Assembly (NCBI GenBank): GCA_017404505.1
Contig: JAFRCE010000014.1
Span: 1-49,667 of the forward strand
Direction: 5' to 3'
Origin: Solobacterium sp.
GTDB lineage: Bacteria; Bacillota_I; Bacilli_A; Erysipelotrichales; Erysipelotrichaceae
DNA length: 49,667 bases
The notes under the pieces are model-generated. The model made no database searches. It saw nothing but the letters and a program-made list of their open reading frames with translations, and had not been told where the DNA came from. Shown piece after piece: positions 6,124 to 14,951 of the stretch; within the stretch, counting starts at the first letter, position 1, and each line of letters begins with the position of its first letter. The position numbers were made by a program, and so were the translations under genes.

Positions 6124-7884
6124 ATGAAGAATGAAAGAGATGAAAAACTGCGGGCATATCTGGAAAACAGTCCGGATATTATCAAATATCAGATCGTTAC
6201 GAAGCTGATCCTGGCAGTATGGCTTTTTTTTCTGGGCCGTCTGCTGCGTCTGCTTCTCAACAGCACCGGAAGAGTCGCTGTGACGTCCGGTGACTTCACT
6301 TTCCTTTTCGGCACCTGGCAGGGTATCCTGATGATCCTGATCGTGCTCGTTTCTCTGTTTGTGTATGTGGCTCTTGATCTTGGCTCCAAGATTGTTCTCA
6401 GTGAGAATCTTCTCACGCAAAGGAATCTTTCCATTGGCGAAACCATCAATCAGGCATTGCGGTCCGTGCGGCATCTGATGTGTCTGGACGGCATCGGCGT
6501 TTCTCTGTATATTGCTTTGATCGCACCGCTTCTCGGCGTCGGTCTTTCGATATCCCTGACCGAAGGCCTGTATATTCCGACTTTTATTTCTTCGGTCATT
6601 GCCAGTACGCCGCTGTATCTGGTTCTCAGTGTGATCGCCGTTCTGATTTTTCTTTCGATCGGTGTCGCGAATCTGTTTATTCTGCACGGTATCTTTATCG
6701 ATGATCTGCCGGCCAAAGAAGCCAGCCAGCAGTCCAGGACACTGATCCGGGCAAACTGGAAGGATTATCTGAAGCAGAACGTCTTGTTCATTCTTGTCAT
6801 GGCGGCGGTGCTTCTGGTGGTTGCCGGTGTTCTGCTGGTGCTGCCGCTGTTTCTGACCGATGTCCTGCCGCTTTCAGCAGGTGTCAAACGGTGGCTGACG
6901 ATCTTCTTCCTGCTGCTGGGAGTTGTCTTCTCGGGTACGGCGGATCTTCTGGCGACGCCGTTCTATATCATGAAGATGACACAGCTGTACGATACGTATA
7001 AAAACGGGACGCCTTATGTTTATCCGAAGTATGAAACCAGGCCGCATCCGTTTGCCATGGCTGGTGTGATCGTCACATTGGTTACCGTGCTTGGTCTTAC
7101 GATCTATCTCAATAACAGCTTCGACAGTCTGTTCCCGCTGTATCCGAATGTCTGGATCATCGCCCACCGGGCCGGCGGCGCGGAAGGGGCGGAGAATACC
7201 GTTTCCGGTATGGAAACCGCCTGGCAGATCGGTGCCTATGGCAGTGAGATCGATATCCAGCGGACCAAAGACGGCTACTACATTCTGAACCATGACGGTG
7301 ATTTCAAGCGGGTTGCCGGTGACAGCCGTAAGCCGGAGGAAATGACGCTGGAAGAAATCAGACAGCTCTCCGTTGACGGAAAGCCGATTCCGACATATGA
7401 GGAAATGCTTGAGGCATGCAGGGGAAAGATGGTTCTTTTCACGGAACTGAAGGGAGCCACCGCCGATCAGCAGATGGCGGACGATGCTGTCCGGATCATC
7501 AAGGAACACGGCATGGAAGATGAAGTCGTTCTGATTTCCCTGAAGTATGAACTGATCAATTATATTGAAACGGTCTATCCGGAAATGCAGACAGGTTTTC
7601 TGACCTTTGCTTCCTTTGGCGATACCGCGAAGCTGAACTGCGATTATCTCGGTCTGGAAGAAGAATCCGCGACTTCCGACGCGATCCGCGAAGTCCATAA
7701 ACAGGGTAAGAAAATTCTCATCTGGACCGCCAACAAGCGAACCTCGCAGCGGCATTTCCTGTGTTCGGAAGCGGACGGTGTCATTACCGACAACGTACTG
7801 CAGGCAATGGACGTCATTCATGAGATCCAGAGCCGTTCCGACCTCAGCCGCATCATCGACCGGCTGCGCGAACTGGTCGGCTGA
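6124..7884 (+). CDS. Membrane-anchored glycerophosphodiester phosphodiesterase
   Basis: 586 residues. Residues 1-340 form the multi-helix membrane domain found in Gram-positive GDPD proteins, with six to eight hydrophobic segments. Residues 341-575 are the GDPD catalytic TIM barrel: AHRAGG (His348, Arg349) with the following EN pair, GSEIDIQ, the catalytic histidine in LNHDGDF, FTELKG, and ADGVITDN near the end. The enzyme hydrolyses glycerophosphodiesters to glycerol-3-phosphate and an alcohol, and the membrane domain suggests lipid or teichoic-acid-derived substrates. The start is ATG 6124 with AAGAGG upstream. It is a single gene followed by a terminator at 7921-7951. Confidence 0.92.
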   Translation: MKNERDEKLRAYLENSPDIIKYQIVTKLILAVWLFFLGRLLRLLLNSTGRVAVTSGDFTFLFGTWQGILMILIVLVSLFVYVALDLGSKIVLSENLLTQRNLSIGETINQALRSVRHLMCLDGIGVSLYIALIAPLLGVGLSISLTEGLYIPTFISSVIASTPLYLVLSVIAVLIFLSIGVANLFILHGIFIDDLPAKEASQQSRTLIRANWKDYLKQNVLFILVMAAVLLVVAGVLLVLPLFLTDVLPLSAGVKRWLTIFFLLLGVVFSGTADLLATPFYIMKMTQLYDTYKNGTPYVYPKYETRPHPFAMAGVIVTLVTVLGLTIYLNNSFDSLFPLYPNVWIIAHRAGGAEGAENTVSGMETAWQIGAYGSEIDIQRTKDGYYILNHDGDFKRVAGDSRKPEEMTLEEIRQLSVDGKPIPTYEEMLEACRGKMVLFTELKGATADQQMADDAVRIIKEHGMEDEVVLISLKYELINYIETVYPEMQTGFLTFASFGDTAKLNCDYLGLEEESATSDAIREVHKQGKKILIWTANKRTSQRHFLCSEADGVITDNVLQAMDVIHEIQSRSDLSRIIDRLRELVG

Positions 7885-7920
7885 TCCGCCGGAAACAGAA
7901 TTGATTCATAAAAAGTATTT

Positions 7921-7951
7921 AAGAGTCAGTCCGAAAAGAACTGACTCTTTT
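7921..7951 (+). terminator. terminator of the GDPD gene
   Basis: AAGAGTCAGT (7921-7930) pairs perfectly with ACTGACTCTT (7940-7949), followed by TTTT. Confidence 0.88.
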
Positions 7952-8028
7952 ATGTCACTTTCTGCTGGATGTATATTTATAGTAAAGAGACAGACTTTCG
8001 GCAGTATGGATCATTGAGGAAAAGAATT

Positions 8029-10536
8029 ATGAAATGGAATGAAGTCAGGATATTTATCAGCTCCACTTTCAATGATATGCATGCAGAACGTGACTATCTG
8101 ATCACGGAAGTGTTCCCGGAACTGAATGACTGGTGTGAAAAACGGCGCATCCGCCTGACGGATATCGATCTCAGATGGGGAGTTACCAAAGAGGATTCAG
8201 AATCCGGAAACACGATCCGGGCATGCCTGAAGTGCATCGACGAATGCCGCCCGTTTTTTCTGTGCTTTCTCGGCCAGCGAAGAGGGTGGGTGCCGGATCT
8301 GAACTCCGGGATCGACGAAAAAACATTTGAAGAGTACAAAGGACTGCGGGAAAAGATCGGCACCTATTCGATCACGGAAATGGAAATTGAACATGCCGCT
8401 CTGGCACCGATGTATTATGCGGCAGAGAAGTATGATGCGGTGGCATTGAAGAAATACGCACTGTTCTTCTTCCGACAGGATCCGTTCGGTTTCATGACAC
8501 TGAATGACGCCCAGAAGAAAGTCTATACCAACGCCGCTTCCGACAATAAAAAACTGCAGGACGAGAAGCTGGCTGCGTTCAAGGAAAGAGTCCGTAAGGA
8601 ACAGCAGGTATATCCCTATACCTGCCGGTGGAACAGATGGATCATTACCGAGGAACTCAGGAATCAGCCGGAAATCTGCCGCGGCAGACTGACAGATTTT
8701 AAATATAAAGGAAAGCCTCTTAAGAACGTTATTATCGCGGAACTGCAGAAAAGAATCGCCGCCGAATATCCGGAAAATACCGAGATGGAAAGCACGGACC
8801 GCTTTGACGAAGACGCCGAGGAACAGCAGCTGTATGCTCAGATCTCAGCATTTGATTTCGTTGGCCGCGAAGAAGAACTGCAACTGCTGAAAGAGTATTC
8901 CGAAAAGCCGGATACGGATCAGGCTCTGTATGTATATGCGCCGGAAGGAACCGGCAAATCCGCGCTGCTGGGCAGATTCGTTCAGGAATGTGAAGACACC
9001 GGCAAAAAGGTGCTGTTCCGTTCCTGTGCAATCACGGATAAGAGTTCCAATGAAAATGATCTGTATCTTTCGCTGGGCAACGAAGCGGGACTGTTCCGGG
9101 CCAGCGAGGAAGAGAATCAGAGCAGATATTCTCGTCTTGACGCACAGTTTTTCGGGCGTCTGATGGAAAAAGGATATGACACACTGATCCTTGATGGAAT
9201 TGACCGGCTGAGTGATCTTCGTGAAAGTACTTCGCTTCCTTCGCGGAATATACCGGCCGGCTTTCATCTGATCATCAGTTCCGATGATGAGGAAAGCGCC
9301 GGACTGTTCCACTTTCCGTATATGTCCTTTGAACTGAAAGGCCTGACGGAACAGGAACAGAAGGAACATCTGATCCGTCAGTATCTGCTCAGGACCCTGA
9401 AGAAACTGGACGCACAGCAGACAGAAATGATCCTGTCTTCGGCCGGTTCACAGTCACCGCTGTATCTGCGGATCGTTCTAAACGAACTGAAGAACTACGG
9501 TTCCTTTTCCATGCTGGAAGAGAAGATTTCGGATTTCGGCGACGATGCCGGCAGTGCGTTTGCGGAAACATTACGGGGAATTGAAAAGGAATACGAAGAT
9601 GATCTGGAACTGTTCCGGACGATGATAGTGCTGACGGCACTGGCCCGCGACGGCTTGAGTGAAGAAGAACTGCTGAGAGGCCTGGTGCGGCTGGGCCTCG
9701 CGAAATCGGACACCGTCATGCGGGTGCGCATTCTGAAACGGCGGATCAAACCGTATCTCAATCACAGCAATGGCCGGGACGGCATTCATATCCGCAGTTT
9801 TGCCGGGGCGATCCTCGGCCGCTACAGTGATCTGATCGAAACAGGCCGGCGGACACTTGCCGGGGTATATAAAGAAAACTTCAGAAAACATGGCCGGCAG
9901 ATCCGCAATCAGTGGACAGAAGTACATGGCTGCAGGGAACTGCTGTATCAGCTGGAAATGCTGAAGGATTTCAAGGCGATTGAAGAATGTCTGAATGATG
10001 ATCTGATCTTTGAACACATCCATCCCCGGGAATACTTCAGCCGTTATATTCACGGTTCATTTATCGCCCATGATCCGAACATGACGGTCTGGGATCCCGC
10101 CGACCGCAGTTCGGGAATATGCTATCGGACCATGGCGGAACTGTTTGCCCGCAAGGCAAGAAAGACATTGCGGCTCATCTATGAAAAGTACCCGCATCCG
10201 CATGCGCCGAAATGTGCAAAACTGCGGCAGATGGAAGATCAGGAACCGTTCCTGGAATACCGTGACCTGTTCTATGAAACCACACAGCTGATCAAAGGCG
10301 CTGCCGCCTTTGAAGCGCTGGCTTTATACGCGCCGCAAAACGAACAGGAAAAGGCAGCGTTTAAACGCGAGTTTGACCGTTTCACAAAGACTTCCGATTT
10401 TTCCGAGATGGAATCTTTCATGGATTATCTGTCCCGGTTTGGCAGCCGTGAAACAGGCCTGTCGCATCAGATCGAAGATATGGCGGATGACCTGTCCGTT
10501 ATCGTGAACAGGACACGCAAATCACTGGGTATCTGA
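8029..10536 (+). CDS. DUF4062 domain - STAND-type NTPase
   Basis: 835 residues. Residues 4-105 form a DUF4062 domain (VRIFISSTFNDMHAERDYL, LRWGV, CRPFFLCFLGQRRGWVP), a TIR-like fold that also precedes NTPases in animal NWD1/TEP1/NPHP3-type proteins. An ATPase follows: Walker A PEGTGKS (305-311) and Walker B LILDGID (386-392). Together these give the layout of STAND/NACHT-like signalling ATPases. The last 400 residues are helical, but I could not assign TPR, WD40 or LRR repeats. Bacterial STAND NTPases are often antiphage sensors; that role is inferred. ATG 8029 has GAGGA 8 bases upstream; the longer frame from 7969 lacks one. It is alone between two terminators. Confidence 0.8.
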   Translation: MKWNEVRIFISSTFNDMHAERDYLITEVFPELNDWCEKRRIRLTDIDLRWGVTKEDSESGNTIRACLKCIDECRPFFLCFLGQRRGWVPDLNSGIDEKTFEEYKGLREKIGTYSITEMEIEHAALAPMYYAAEKYDAVALKKYALFFFRQDPFGFMTLNDAQKKVYTNAASDNKKLQDEKLAAFKERVRKEQQVYPYTCRWNRWIITEELRNQPEICRGRLTDFKYKGKPLKNVIIAELQKRIAAEYPENTEMESTDRFDEDAEEQQLYAQISAFDFVGREEELQLLKEYSEKPDTDQALYVYAPEGTGKSALLGRFVQECEDTGKKVLFRSCAITDKSSNENDLYLSLGNEAGLFRASEEENQSRYSRLDAQFFGRLMEKGYDTLILDGIDRLSDLRESTSLPSRNIPAGFHLIISSDDEESAGLFHFPYMSFELKGLTEQEQKEHLIRQYLLRTLKKLDAQQTEMILSSAGSQSPLYLRIVLNELKNYGSFSMLEEKISDFGDDAGSAFAETLRGIEKEYEDDLELFRTMIVLTALARDGLSEEELLRGLVRLGLAKSDTVMRVRILKRRIKPYLNHSNGRDGIHIRSFAGAILGRYSDLIETGRRTLAGVYKENFRKHGRQIRNQWTEVHGCRELLYQLEMLKDFKAIEECLNDDLIFEHIHPREYFSRYIHGSFIAHDPNMTVWDPADRSSGICYRTMAELFARKARKTLRLIYEKYPHPHAPKCAKLRQMEDQEPFLEYRDLFYETTQLIKGAAAFEALALYAPQNEQEKAAFKREFDRFTKTSDFSEMESFMDYLSRFGSRETGLSHQIEDMADDLSVIVNRTRKSLGI

Positions 10537-10550
10537 AAAACCGGCATCAA

Positions 10551-10588
10551 AAACAGAAACACCGTATTTCCGATGTTTCTGTTTTTTT
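10551..10588. terminator. bidirectional terminator
   Basis: AAACAGAAACA (10551-10561) pairs with TGTTTCTGTTT (10574-10584). T-runs follow on both strands, serving the NTPase gene (+) and the Api92-like gene (-). Confidence 0.9.
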
Positions 10589-10597
10589 GTCATATCG

Positions 10598-11071
10598 TTA
10601 TTCTTCGTTGAAATTGATCATTCTTTCCTGCATTTCTTCATCAGGATCCACATCCCAGATTTCACAGGCGAAGATCAGCGGATCCTCCGGCTGTTGAAAA
10701 ACGAGTTCATTCGTTCCTGCCGCGGATTCATAGATACCACAGTTCTCACCATAATCTTCCGATGCGTATCGGACCGTCATATGATAATCAGGATACAGTT
10801 CCGCCAGTTTCTGCAGAACGGGCAGGGGTGTCTTTTCCGGTGTGTCAAAGGAGTATTCCAGAATCGTTCCGTTCCGGTAAAGGATGCTGTCGAGTTCTTC
10901 CGGTTCGCTGGGAACACCCCAGCTATCTTCCATGCCTGCTTCATTTATGGGAAGGACAGCCGCAAAGGACAGCGGCACAGAACCGTCCGACACAGCCAGT
11001 TTCTGCATCAGGAGATTCAGCGTTTCCGGTGTTCCGGTAAAAATCAGTTTGGTTCTGACATATTCTTTCAT
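10598..11071 (-). CDS. Api92-like (DUF1281-type) ferredoxin-fold protein
   Basis: 157 residues, soluble. MKEYVRTKLIFTGTPETLNL, EDSWGVPSEPEELDS, a Y/FDTPEKTPLPVLQKLAELYP stretch and YASEDYGENCGIYE follow the pattern of the Api92/YubB family (W-G-x-x-x-x, FDT-P-P, ED-G-NCG). That family is mostly found on phages and plasmids and its function is unknown. GAGAGG lies 8 bases before the ATG, and a minus-strand TATAAT (11097-11092) supplies the -10. The gene is alone, convergent with the STAND NTPase and sharing its terminator. It is probably a small mobile-element-derived cargo gene. Confidence 0.7.
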   Translation of the reverse strand: MKEYVRTKLIFTGTPETLNLLMQKLAVSDGSVPLSFAAVLPINEAGMEDSWGVPSEPEELDSILYRNGTILEYSFDTPEKTPLPVLQKLAELYPDYHMTVRYASEDYGENCGIYESAAGTNELVFQQPEDPLIFACEIWDVDPDEEMQERMINFNEE

Positions 11072-11234
11072 GGGTGATACCTCTCTTTACTATTATATAA
11101 TCACCTTTCTGACAGCCATAAGAAAACAGTTCTGCGGTTTCCATGCATGCCGGTTTTCTGCGAAGCGGCTTTTCCGTATTGTTCTTCTGTTCGTTCCGGC
11201 AGTATCTTCTGTCTTTTTGTTGTATGTATAAAGT

Positions 11235-12266
11235 ATGACAGGAGTATTGAACAGTCTGATTGCCATACTGCCGTTTGTCCTGCTGCTGGTGCCTTCCGAA
11301 CGCACGGATGATTTCTTCGATCCGACGGAGCGCTCCGTGACAAACAGGTTCCGCGGTTTTTTCGCCCTGCTTGTCATTCTGCATCATATGGCCCAGCGGG
11401 TCACTGACAAAGGTCTGCTGTGGATCTATTTTGACACCGGTTTTCTGGCTGTCGCGATGTTTTTCTTTTATTCCGGCTATGGCCTGATGAAAAAGGGGAT
11501 CAGCCAGAAGAAGGGCTTCTTTAGAAAAAGAGTGCCGGCCTTGCTGATTCCGTACGTTGTGACCATGATCATTTACTGGATCATCTATGCGCTGTGCGGT
11601 GATGTGAAGAGTCTTTCTTCTTTGTTAGCGGAGCACTTCAACAACGCCAGCGGTATTTCTTTCCTCTGGTATGTGTTTGCCTATCTTGCCTGGATCCTGT
11701 TCCTTGGTCTTGCCCTGCAGTTTATGAAGAAAGACATACAGGTCCTGTATGCCGCATGTCTTTTCGCATTGATCTATGTTGCTTTCGGAGTACTGGCAAT
11801 TCCTCAGTTCTTCTGGATATTCGATACGGTCATTCTGATTCCGCTTGGCTGCGCATGGGCATATTATCAGGAAAGCATTGTCAAGCAGATTCAGAAACGC
11901 TATCGCACGGTTCTGTATCTGTCACTGCTGATTTTTCTTGTTTCCTTTATCGGCCACATGCATCCGCTGCTTCGCATTCCCGCCTATATGATCTCGGCCG
12001 CAGCGTTCATGGTTTTTCTGAATACGGCAACGATGAAGCGCCGGCCGGCTGGCAGAGTAATGTCTTTTCTTGGTGTCATTTCCTATGAGATCTATCTGCT
12101 TCACGGCATTCCGGTAACATTCCTCAAAGATGTCGTCGGCAATGAGGCACTGTGGACCCTGGCGGTCATTGTGATCGCTGTCATCAGCGCCTGGCTGATG
12201 CATATGCTTGCAAAGAAGACATGGAACCATCCGTTCTTTGCAGGAAAGAAGATCCGCAGAATATGA
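11235..12266 (+). CDS. Acyltransferase-3 family membrane protein
   Basis: 343 residues with about ten transmembrane segments. RFRGFFALLVILHHM is the conserved acyltransferase-3 start, carrying the active-site His after R. It is followed by FFFYSGYGLMKK, FRKRVPALLIPY and a late ISYEIYLLHGI motif. Members move acetyl or other acyl groups onto extracytoplasmic sugars, peptidoglycan or lipids; the acceptor is unknown. An additional hydrophobic helix precedes the first motif. No Shine-Dalgarno precedes ATG 11235 and an in-frame stop lies just upstream (11229-11231), so this is the earliest start. It is separate from the downstream protease gene by 79 bases containing a TATAAT. Confidence 0.85.
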   Translation: MTGVLNSLIAILPFVLLLVPSERTDDFFDPTERSVTNRFRGFFALLVILHHMAQRVTDKGLLWIYFDTGFLAVAMFFFYSGYGLMKKGISQKKGFFRKRVPALLIPYVVTMIIYWIIYALCGDVKSLSSLLAEHFNNASGISFLWYVFAYLAWILFLGLALQFMKKDIQVLYAACLFALIYVAFGVLAIPQFFWIFDTVILIPLGCAWAYYQESIVKQIQKRYRTVLYLSLLIFLVSFIGHMHPLLRIPAYMISAAAFMVFLNTATMKRRPAGRVMSFLGVISYEIYLLHGIPVTFLKDVVGNEALWTLAVIVIAVISAWLMHMLAKKTWNHPFFAGKKIRRI

Positions 12267-12309
12267 AACACTTTGCAGCAATTGATTTACGCCTGTTTTT
12301 TGTCAGGTT

Positions 12310-12315
12310 TATAAT
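12310..12315 (+). promoter_or_regulatory. -10 of the CPBP protease promoter
   Basis: Perfect TATAAT 31 bases before ATG 12346; the best -35 is TTTACG at 18-base spacing, which is weak. AAGAGG is the ribosome-binding site. Confidence 0.5.
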
Positions 12316-12345
12316 GTAGACATTACAGAATAAAAGAGGTTTTTT

Positions 12346-13158
12346 ATGGAAAAGAGATTTACACTTAAAGACGTACTGCTTGCCATCGCGGCAACTGTTG
12401 TTTCCCTGATTGTTTATCGTTTCTTCGGCGGGATAATTAAAAATACGGTAAGCAATGAACTGTATGCCAATTTCATTGGTGAAGCAGTTTTCACTGCCGT
12501 GGCTGTGCTTTCGGTGTTTGTACTGAAAAGAACGGATGTGTTTCAGTCTGAGCCGGGCCGTCTGAAAGAAGGCTGGCTGTCGGCTGCCTTCCTGTTTATC
12601 GTCATTCTGTTTTTTGGCTTTTTCAGCATTATCGCTATTCTGAATGCCACGCTTTCACTGCCGGAATGGCTTGCGGCGTTCGGCTTTTTCCTGCTGATCG
12701 GATTCTGTGAGGAAGTATTGTTCCGCGGCCTGATCCAGGGTGCCCTGCACGGTATGCTCGGTGAGGACACCCATGGCAAAGTCCTGCTGGCGGTTGCTCT
12801 GGGTGGTCTGGCGTTCGGTGCCACCCATCTGACGAATTTCCTGCGGGGAATCAGTTTCCAGGCAAGTCTTGTTCAGGCAATCGTCACGTCTTTTATGGGC
12901 ATGTATTTCGGTGCGATTTACTACCGCACCGGAAAGAACGTCTGGTATGTGGCTTTGCTGCACTCTCTTTATGACGCCGTGCTTCTTATGACCAATGACT
13001 ATCTGAGCGGCACCAGTGTGAATACGGCACTCAACGCTACCGGGACGGGCAGTCCTTACACTGCTCTGGTCTGGCCAATTATTTACACGGCGCTCGTTCT
13101 CTTCATTCTGCGTCCGAAAAAAATCGAACCGCTTCTGAAAAAGCAGATCGAACAGTAA
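12346..13158 (+). CDS. CPBP-family intramembrane metalloprotease
   Basis: 270 residues with about seven hydrophobic helices. The CPBP/Abi (Rce1-like) motifs are present: GFCEEVLFRGLI (Glu122, Glu123, Arg127), FGATHLTNF, and HSLYDA. These glutamates and histidines bind the catalytic metal in the membrane. Bacterial members are associated with bacteriocin self-immunity or maturation, or are of unknown role; here no bacteriocin locus is adjacent, though a double-glycine-leader gene lies 11 kb upstream (no evident link). It has its own -10 and a terminator at 13172-13193. Confidence 0.88.
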   Translation: MEKRFTLKDVLLAIAATVVSLIVYRFFGGIIKNTVSNELYANFIGEAVFTAVAVLSVFVLKRTDVFQSEPGRLKEGWLSAAFLFIVILFFGFFSIIAILNATLSLPEWLAAFGFFLLIGFCEEVLFRGLIQGALHGMLGEDTHGKVLLAVALGGLAFGATHLTNFLRGISFQASLVQAIVTSFMGMYFGAIYYRTGKNVWYVALLHSLYDAVLLMTNDYLSGTSVNTALNATGTGSPYTALVWPIIYTALVLFILRPKKIEPLLKKQIEQ

Positions 13159-13171
13159 CAGACATTATCAG

Positions 13172-13193
13172 CCGGATCATCTGATCCGGTTTT
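13172..13193 (+). terminator. terminator of the CPBP gene
   Basis: CCGGATCA (13172-13179) pairs with TGATCCGG (13182-13189), followed by TTTT. The loop is only two bases, so the inner pairs may be open. Confidence 0.75.
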
Positions 13194-13215
13194 CAATAAC
13201 CGGAAAGAATACATT

Positions 13216-13731
13216 ATGCATGAAGAATACTTTTTAAAAACAGAGCGGATCGGTTTCGGTATCTGGCGGAAAGATGATCTGGATCAGGCCCGCAGACTGT
13301 GGGGAGATCCGCAGGTCACCCGCTATATTTCCCGAAACGGAATATTCAGCGAAGAAGATATCAAAAACCGGCTTCAGACAGAAGTGTTAAATCAGAACAG
13401 ATTCGGCATTCAGTACTGGCCGCTGTCTGATCTTCAGAATCATGAACTGATCGGCTGCTGCGGTCTCAGGAAACATGGTGAGCATGATTATGAACTGGGC
13501 TTTCATCTGCGGCCTTCGTACTGGCATCAGGGATATGCGGAAGAGGCGGCCTGGGCCGTCATCACCTATGCTTTTGAAACACTTCAGGCAGAAGTACTGC
13601 TGGCTGGCCATCATCCGGAAAATGCCGCATCGGAAAGACTGCTGAAAAAACTCGGTTTCCGTCTGAAAGGCAGGGAATACTACGAACCGACCGGCCTGTA
13701 TCATCCATCCTACGAACTGCGCAGATCGTGA
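13216..13731 (+). CDS. GNAT acetyltransferase, RimJ/RimL type
   Basis: 171 residues. It shows the GNAT fold with LKTERIGFGIWRKDDLDQA at the start, IGCCGLR, ELGFHLRPSYWHQGYAEEAA (the acetyl-CoA-binding V/L-x-P-x-x-x-x-x-G-x-A segment) and ENAASERLLKKLGF, which is typical of RimJ/RimL-like ribosomal-protein or small-molecule N-acetyltransferases. The acceptor is not predictable. GGAAAG precedes the ATG. The end of the coding region is part of its own terminator hairpin (13719-13740). Confidence 0.88.
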   Translation: MHEEYFLKTERIGFGIWRKDDLDQARRLWGDPQVTRYISRNGIFSEEDIKNRLQTEVLNQNRFGIQYWPLSDLQNHELIGCCGLRKHGEHDYELGFHLRPSYWHQGYAEEAAWAVITYAFETLQAEVLLAGHHPENAASERLLKKLGFRLKGREYYEPTGLYHPSYELRRS

Positions 13732-13747
13732 AGACTGCGCTTTTTTT
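13719..13747 (+). terminator. terminator overlapping the acetyltransferase stop
   Basis: GCGCAG (13719-13724) pairs with CTGCGC (13735-13740), followed by seven T. The 5' arm lies in the last codons and the stop codon (13729-13731) is in the loop. Confidence 0.8.
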
Positions 13748-13873
13748 CGGAAGTTCAGCGATTCCATGAGGAAGTTTTCGATATGTGACTTCCATTATTC
13801 TGTGTACTGACAAATGATCTGACCGTTCATGAAAAAACGGATGAATGCATTCCTGTGACCGGCCGGTTCGGTT

Positions 13874-13879
13874 TACAAT
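13874..13879 (+). promoter_or_regulatory. -10 of the nuclease gene (leaderless start)
   Basis: TACAAT ends six bases before ATG 13886 and no Shine-Dalgarno is visible, so the mRNA probably begins at the start codon. The -35 is weak. Confidence 0.5.
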
Positions 13880-13885
13880 GATTAC

Positions 13886-14443
13886 ATGAAAAGAAAGCTG
13901 AGGAAAACTCTGATCATTCTGCTGTCTGCCTGTCTGATACTCGGACTGGCTGTGTCGGCTTTGTTAATTTATCTCAACAAACTGAACGAAGTGTCCCCGG
14001 CGTCAGAACTGGCCGGACCGTATAAAGTGCACTATGTCGTCGACGGTGACACGTTCAATGCCATGATCGACGGCCATGACACAAGGATCCGTATCATCGG
14101 TGTCGACACACCGGAATCTGTCAGCAGCGAGGAAGCGGATAATACGCCGGAGGGAGAAAAGGCGGCTGCCTTTCTTGCCGGTTTACTGCCGGAAGGCACA
14201 TCTGTCTGGCTGGAATACGGGACGGAGAAGATCGACCGGTACGGCCGGACACTGGCCTATGTGTATCTCTCAGAGGCGGGAGGAATTGATAATATGGTGG
14301 AGACGCGGCTGCTGGCCAACGGCATCGCCAGATGTCTTCCTGTTGAGCCGAATACCCGCTACCGCAGTCAGTTTGCCGGAATTGAAGCGGAGGCAAAAAA
14401 GCACGGCATCGGCTTCTGGGCGTATGATTTCTGGAAGGACTGA
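13886..14443 (+). CDS. Staphylococcal-nuclease-like thermonuclease, membrane-anchored
   Basis: 185 residues. A basic N-terminus and a hydrophobic segment (about 8-30) form a signal anchor, so the enzyme acts outside the cytoplasmic membrane. The SNase domain (about 45-180) contains VVDGDTF, RIRIIGVDTPES (catalytic Arg/Asp/Glu region), TEKIDRYGRTLAYV with the second catalytic arginine, and LLANGIAR. Family enzymes cut DNA and RNA in a calcium-dependent way; roles include nutrient scavenging or DNA processing. A -10 hexamer six bases before the ATG, with no ribosome-binding site, suggests a leaderless message. Confidence 0.92.
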   Translation: MKRKLRKTLIILLSACLILGLAVSALLIYLNKLNEVSPASELAGPYKVHYVVDGDTFNAMIDGHDTRIRIIGVDTPESVSSEEADNTPEGEKAAAFLAGLLPEGTSVWLEYGTEKIDRYGRTLAYVYLSEAGGIDNMVETRLLANGIARCLPVEPNTRYRSQFAGIEAEAKKHGIGFWAYDFWKD

Positions 14444-14510
14444 GAGAAACGGGAATTTCTTTTGAAACTGGATGGTTTTGCATTTCGCAAAAAAAGGATA
14501 AACTATAAAC

Positions 14511-14951
14511 ATGAACAGTAGAGATATTGATTTGGAAATCAATGAAGCGGTAAACGCTGCCAATGACGCATTGTATTATCTGAGCAATGCCGAAGAAATG
14601 CTGAAGTCAGCCCGCAACTGGGGGATCGCCGATCTTCTGGGCGGCCAGATGATTATTTCCGCCGTCAAAAACGGCAAGATGCACAGCGCGGAACTGGAAC
14701 TGCAGAAAGCACAGAAAGCTCTGAGCAAACTGAACAAGGAACTTGGAGACATCGGCGAATTTTACACGATCCGGATCGATGCCAATTCACTGCTTGGCGC
14801 GGTTGATATCTTTTTTGACAACCCGATCACGGACATCCTGACCCAGTCCCGTATCAAAGACGCGATGCGGACAGTCAGTGAGACGATTGCTCAGGTGGAA
14901 GGGGTTCTCGATGCCCTGGATGAAATTACCATAGAAAGAAGCGGCCAATGA
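14511..14951 (+). CDS. Conserved unknown helical protein
   Basis: 146 residues, soluble and almost entirely helical with heptad-like stretches (EAVNAANDALYYLSNAEEML, AELELQKAQKALSKLNKEL). The central SARNWGIADLLGGQMI segment is a pattern I have met in Bacillota proteins of unknown function; I cannot name a family. No enzyme motif is seen. The start is ATG 14511: the sequence upstream has AAAGGA 12 bases away (too far) and TAAACT six bases upstream, compatible with a leaderless start. It is the first gene of a five-gene unit and its stop overlaps the patatin start by 4 bases, implying translational coupling. Confidence 0.7.
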   Translation: MNSRDIDLEINEAVNAANDALYYLSNAEEMLKSARNWGIADLLGGQMIISAVKNGKMHSAELELQKAQKALSKLNKELGDIGEFYTIRIDANSLLGAVDIFFDNPITDILTQSRIKDAMRTVSETIAQVEGVLDALDEITIERSGQ

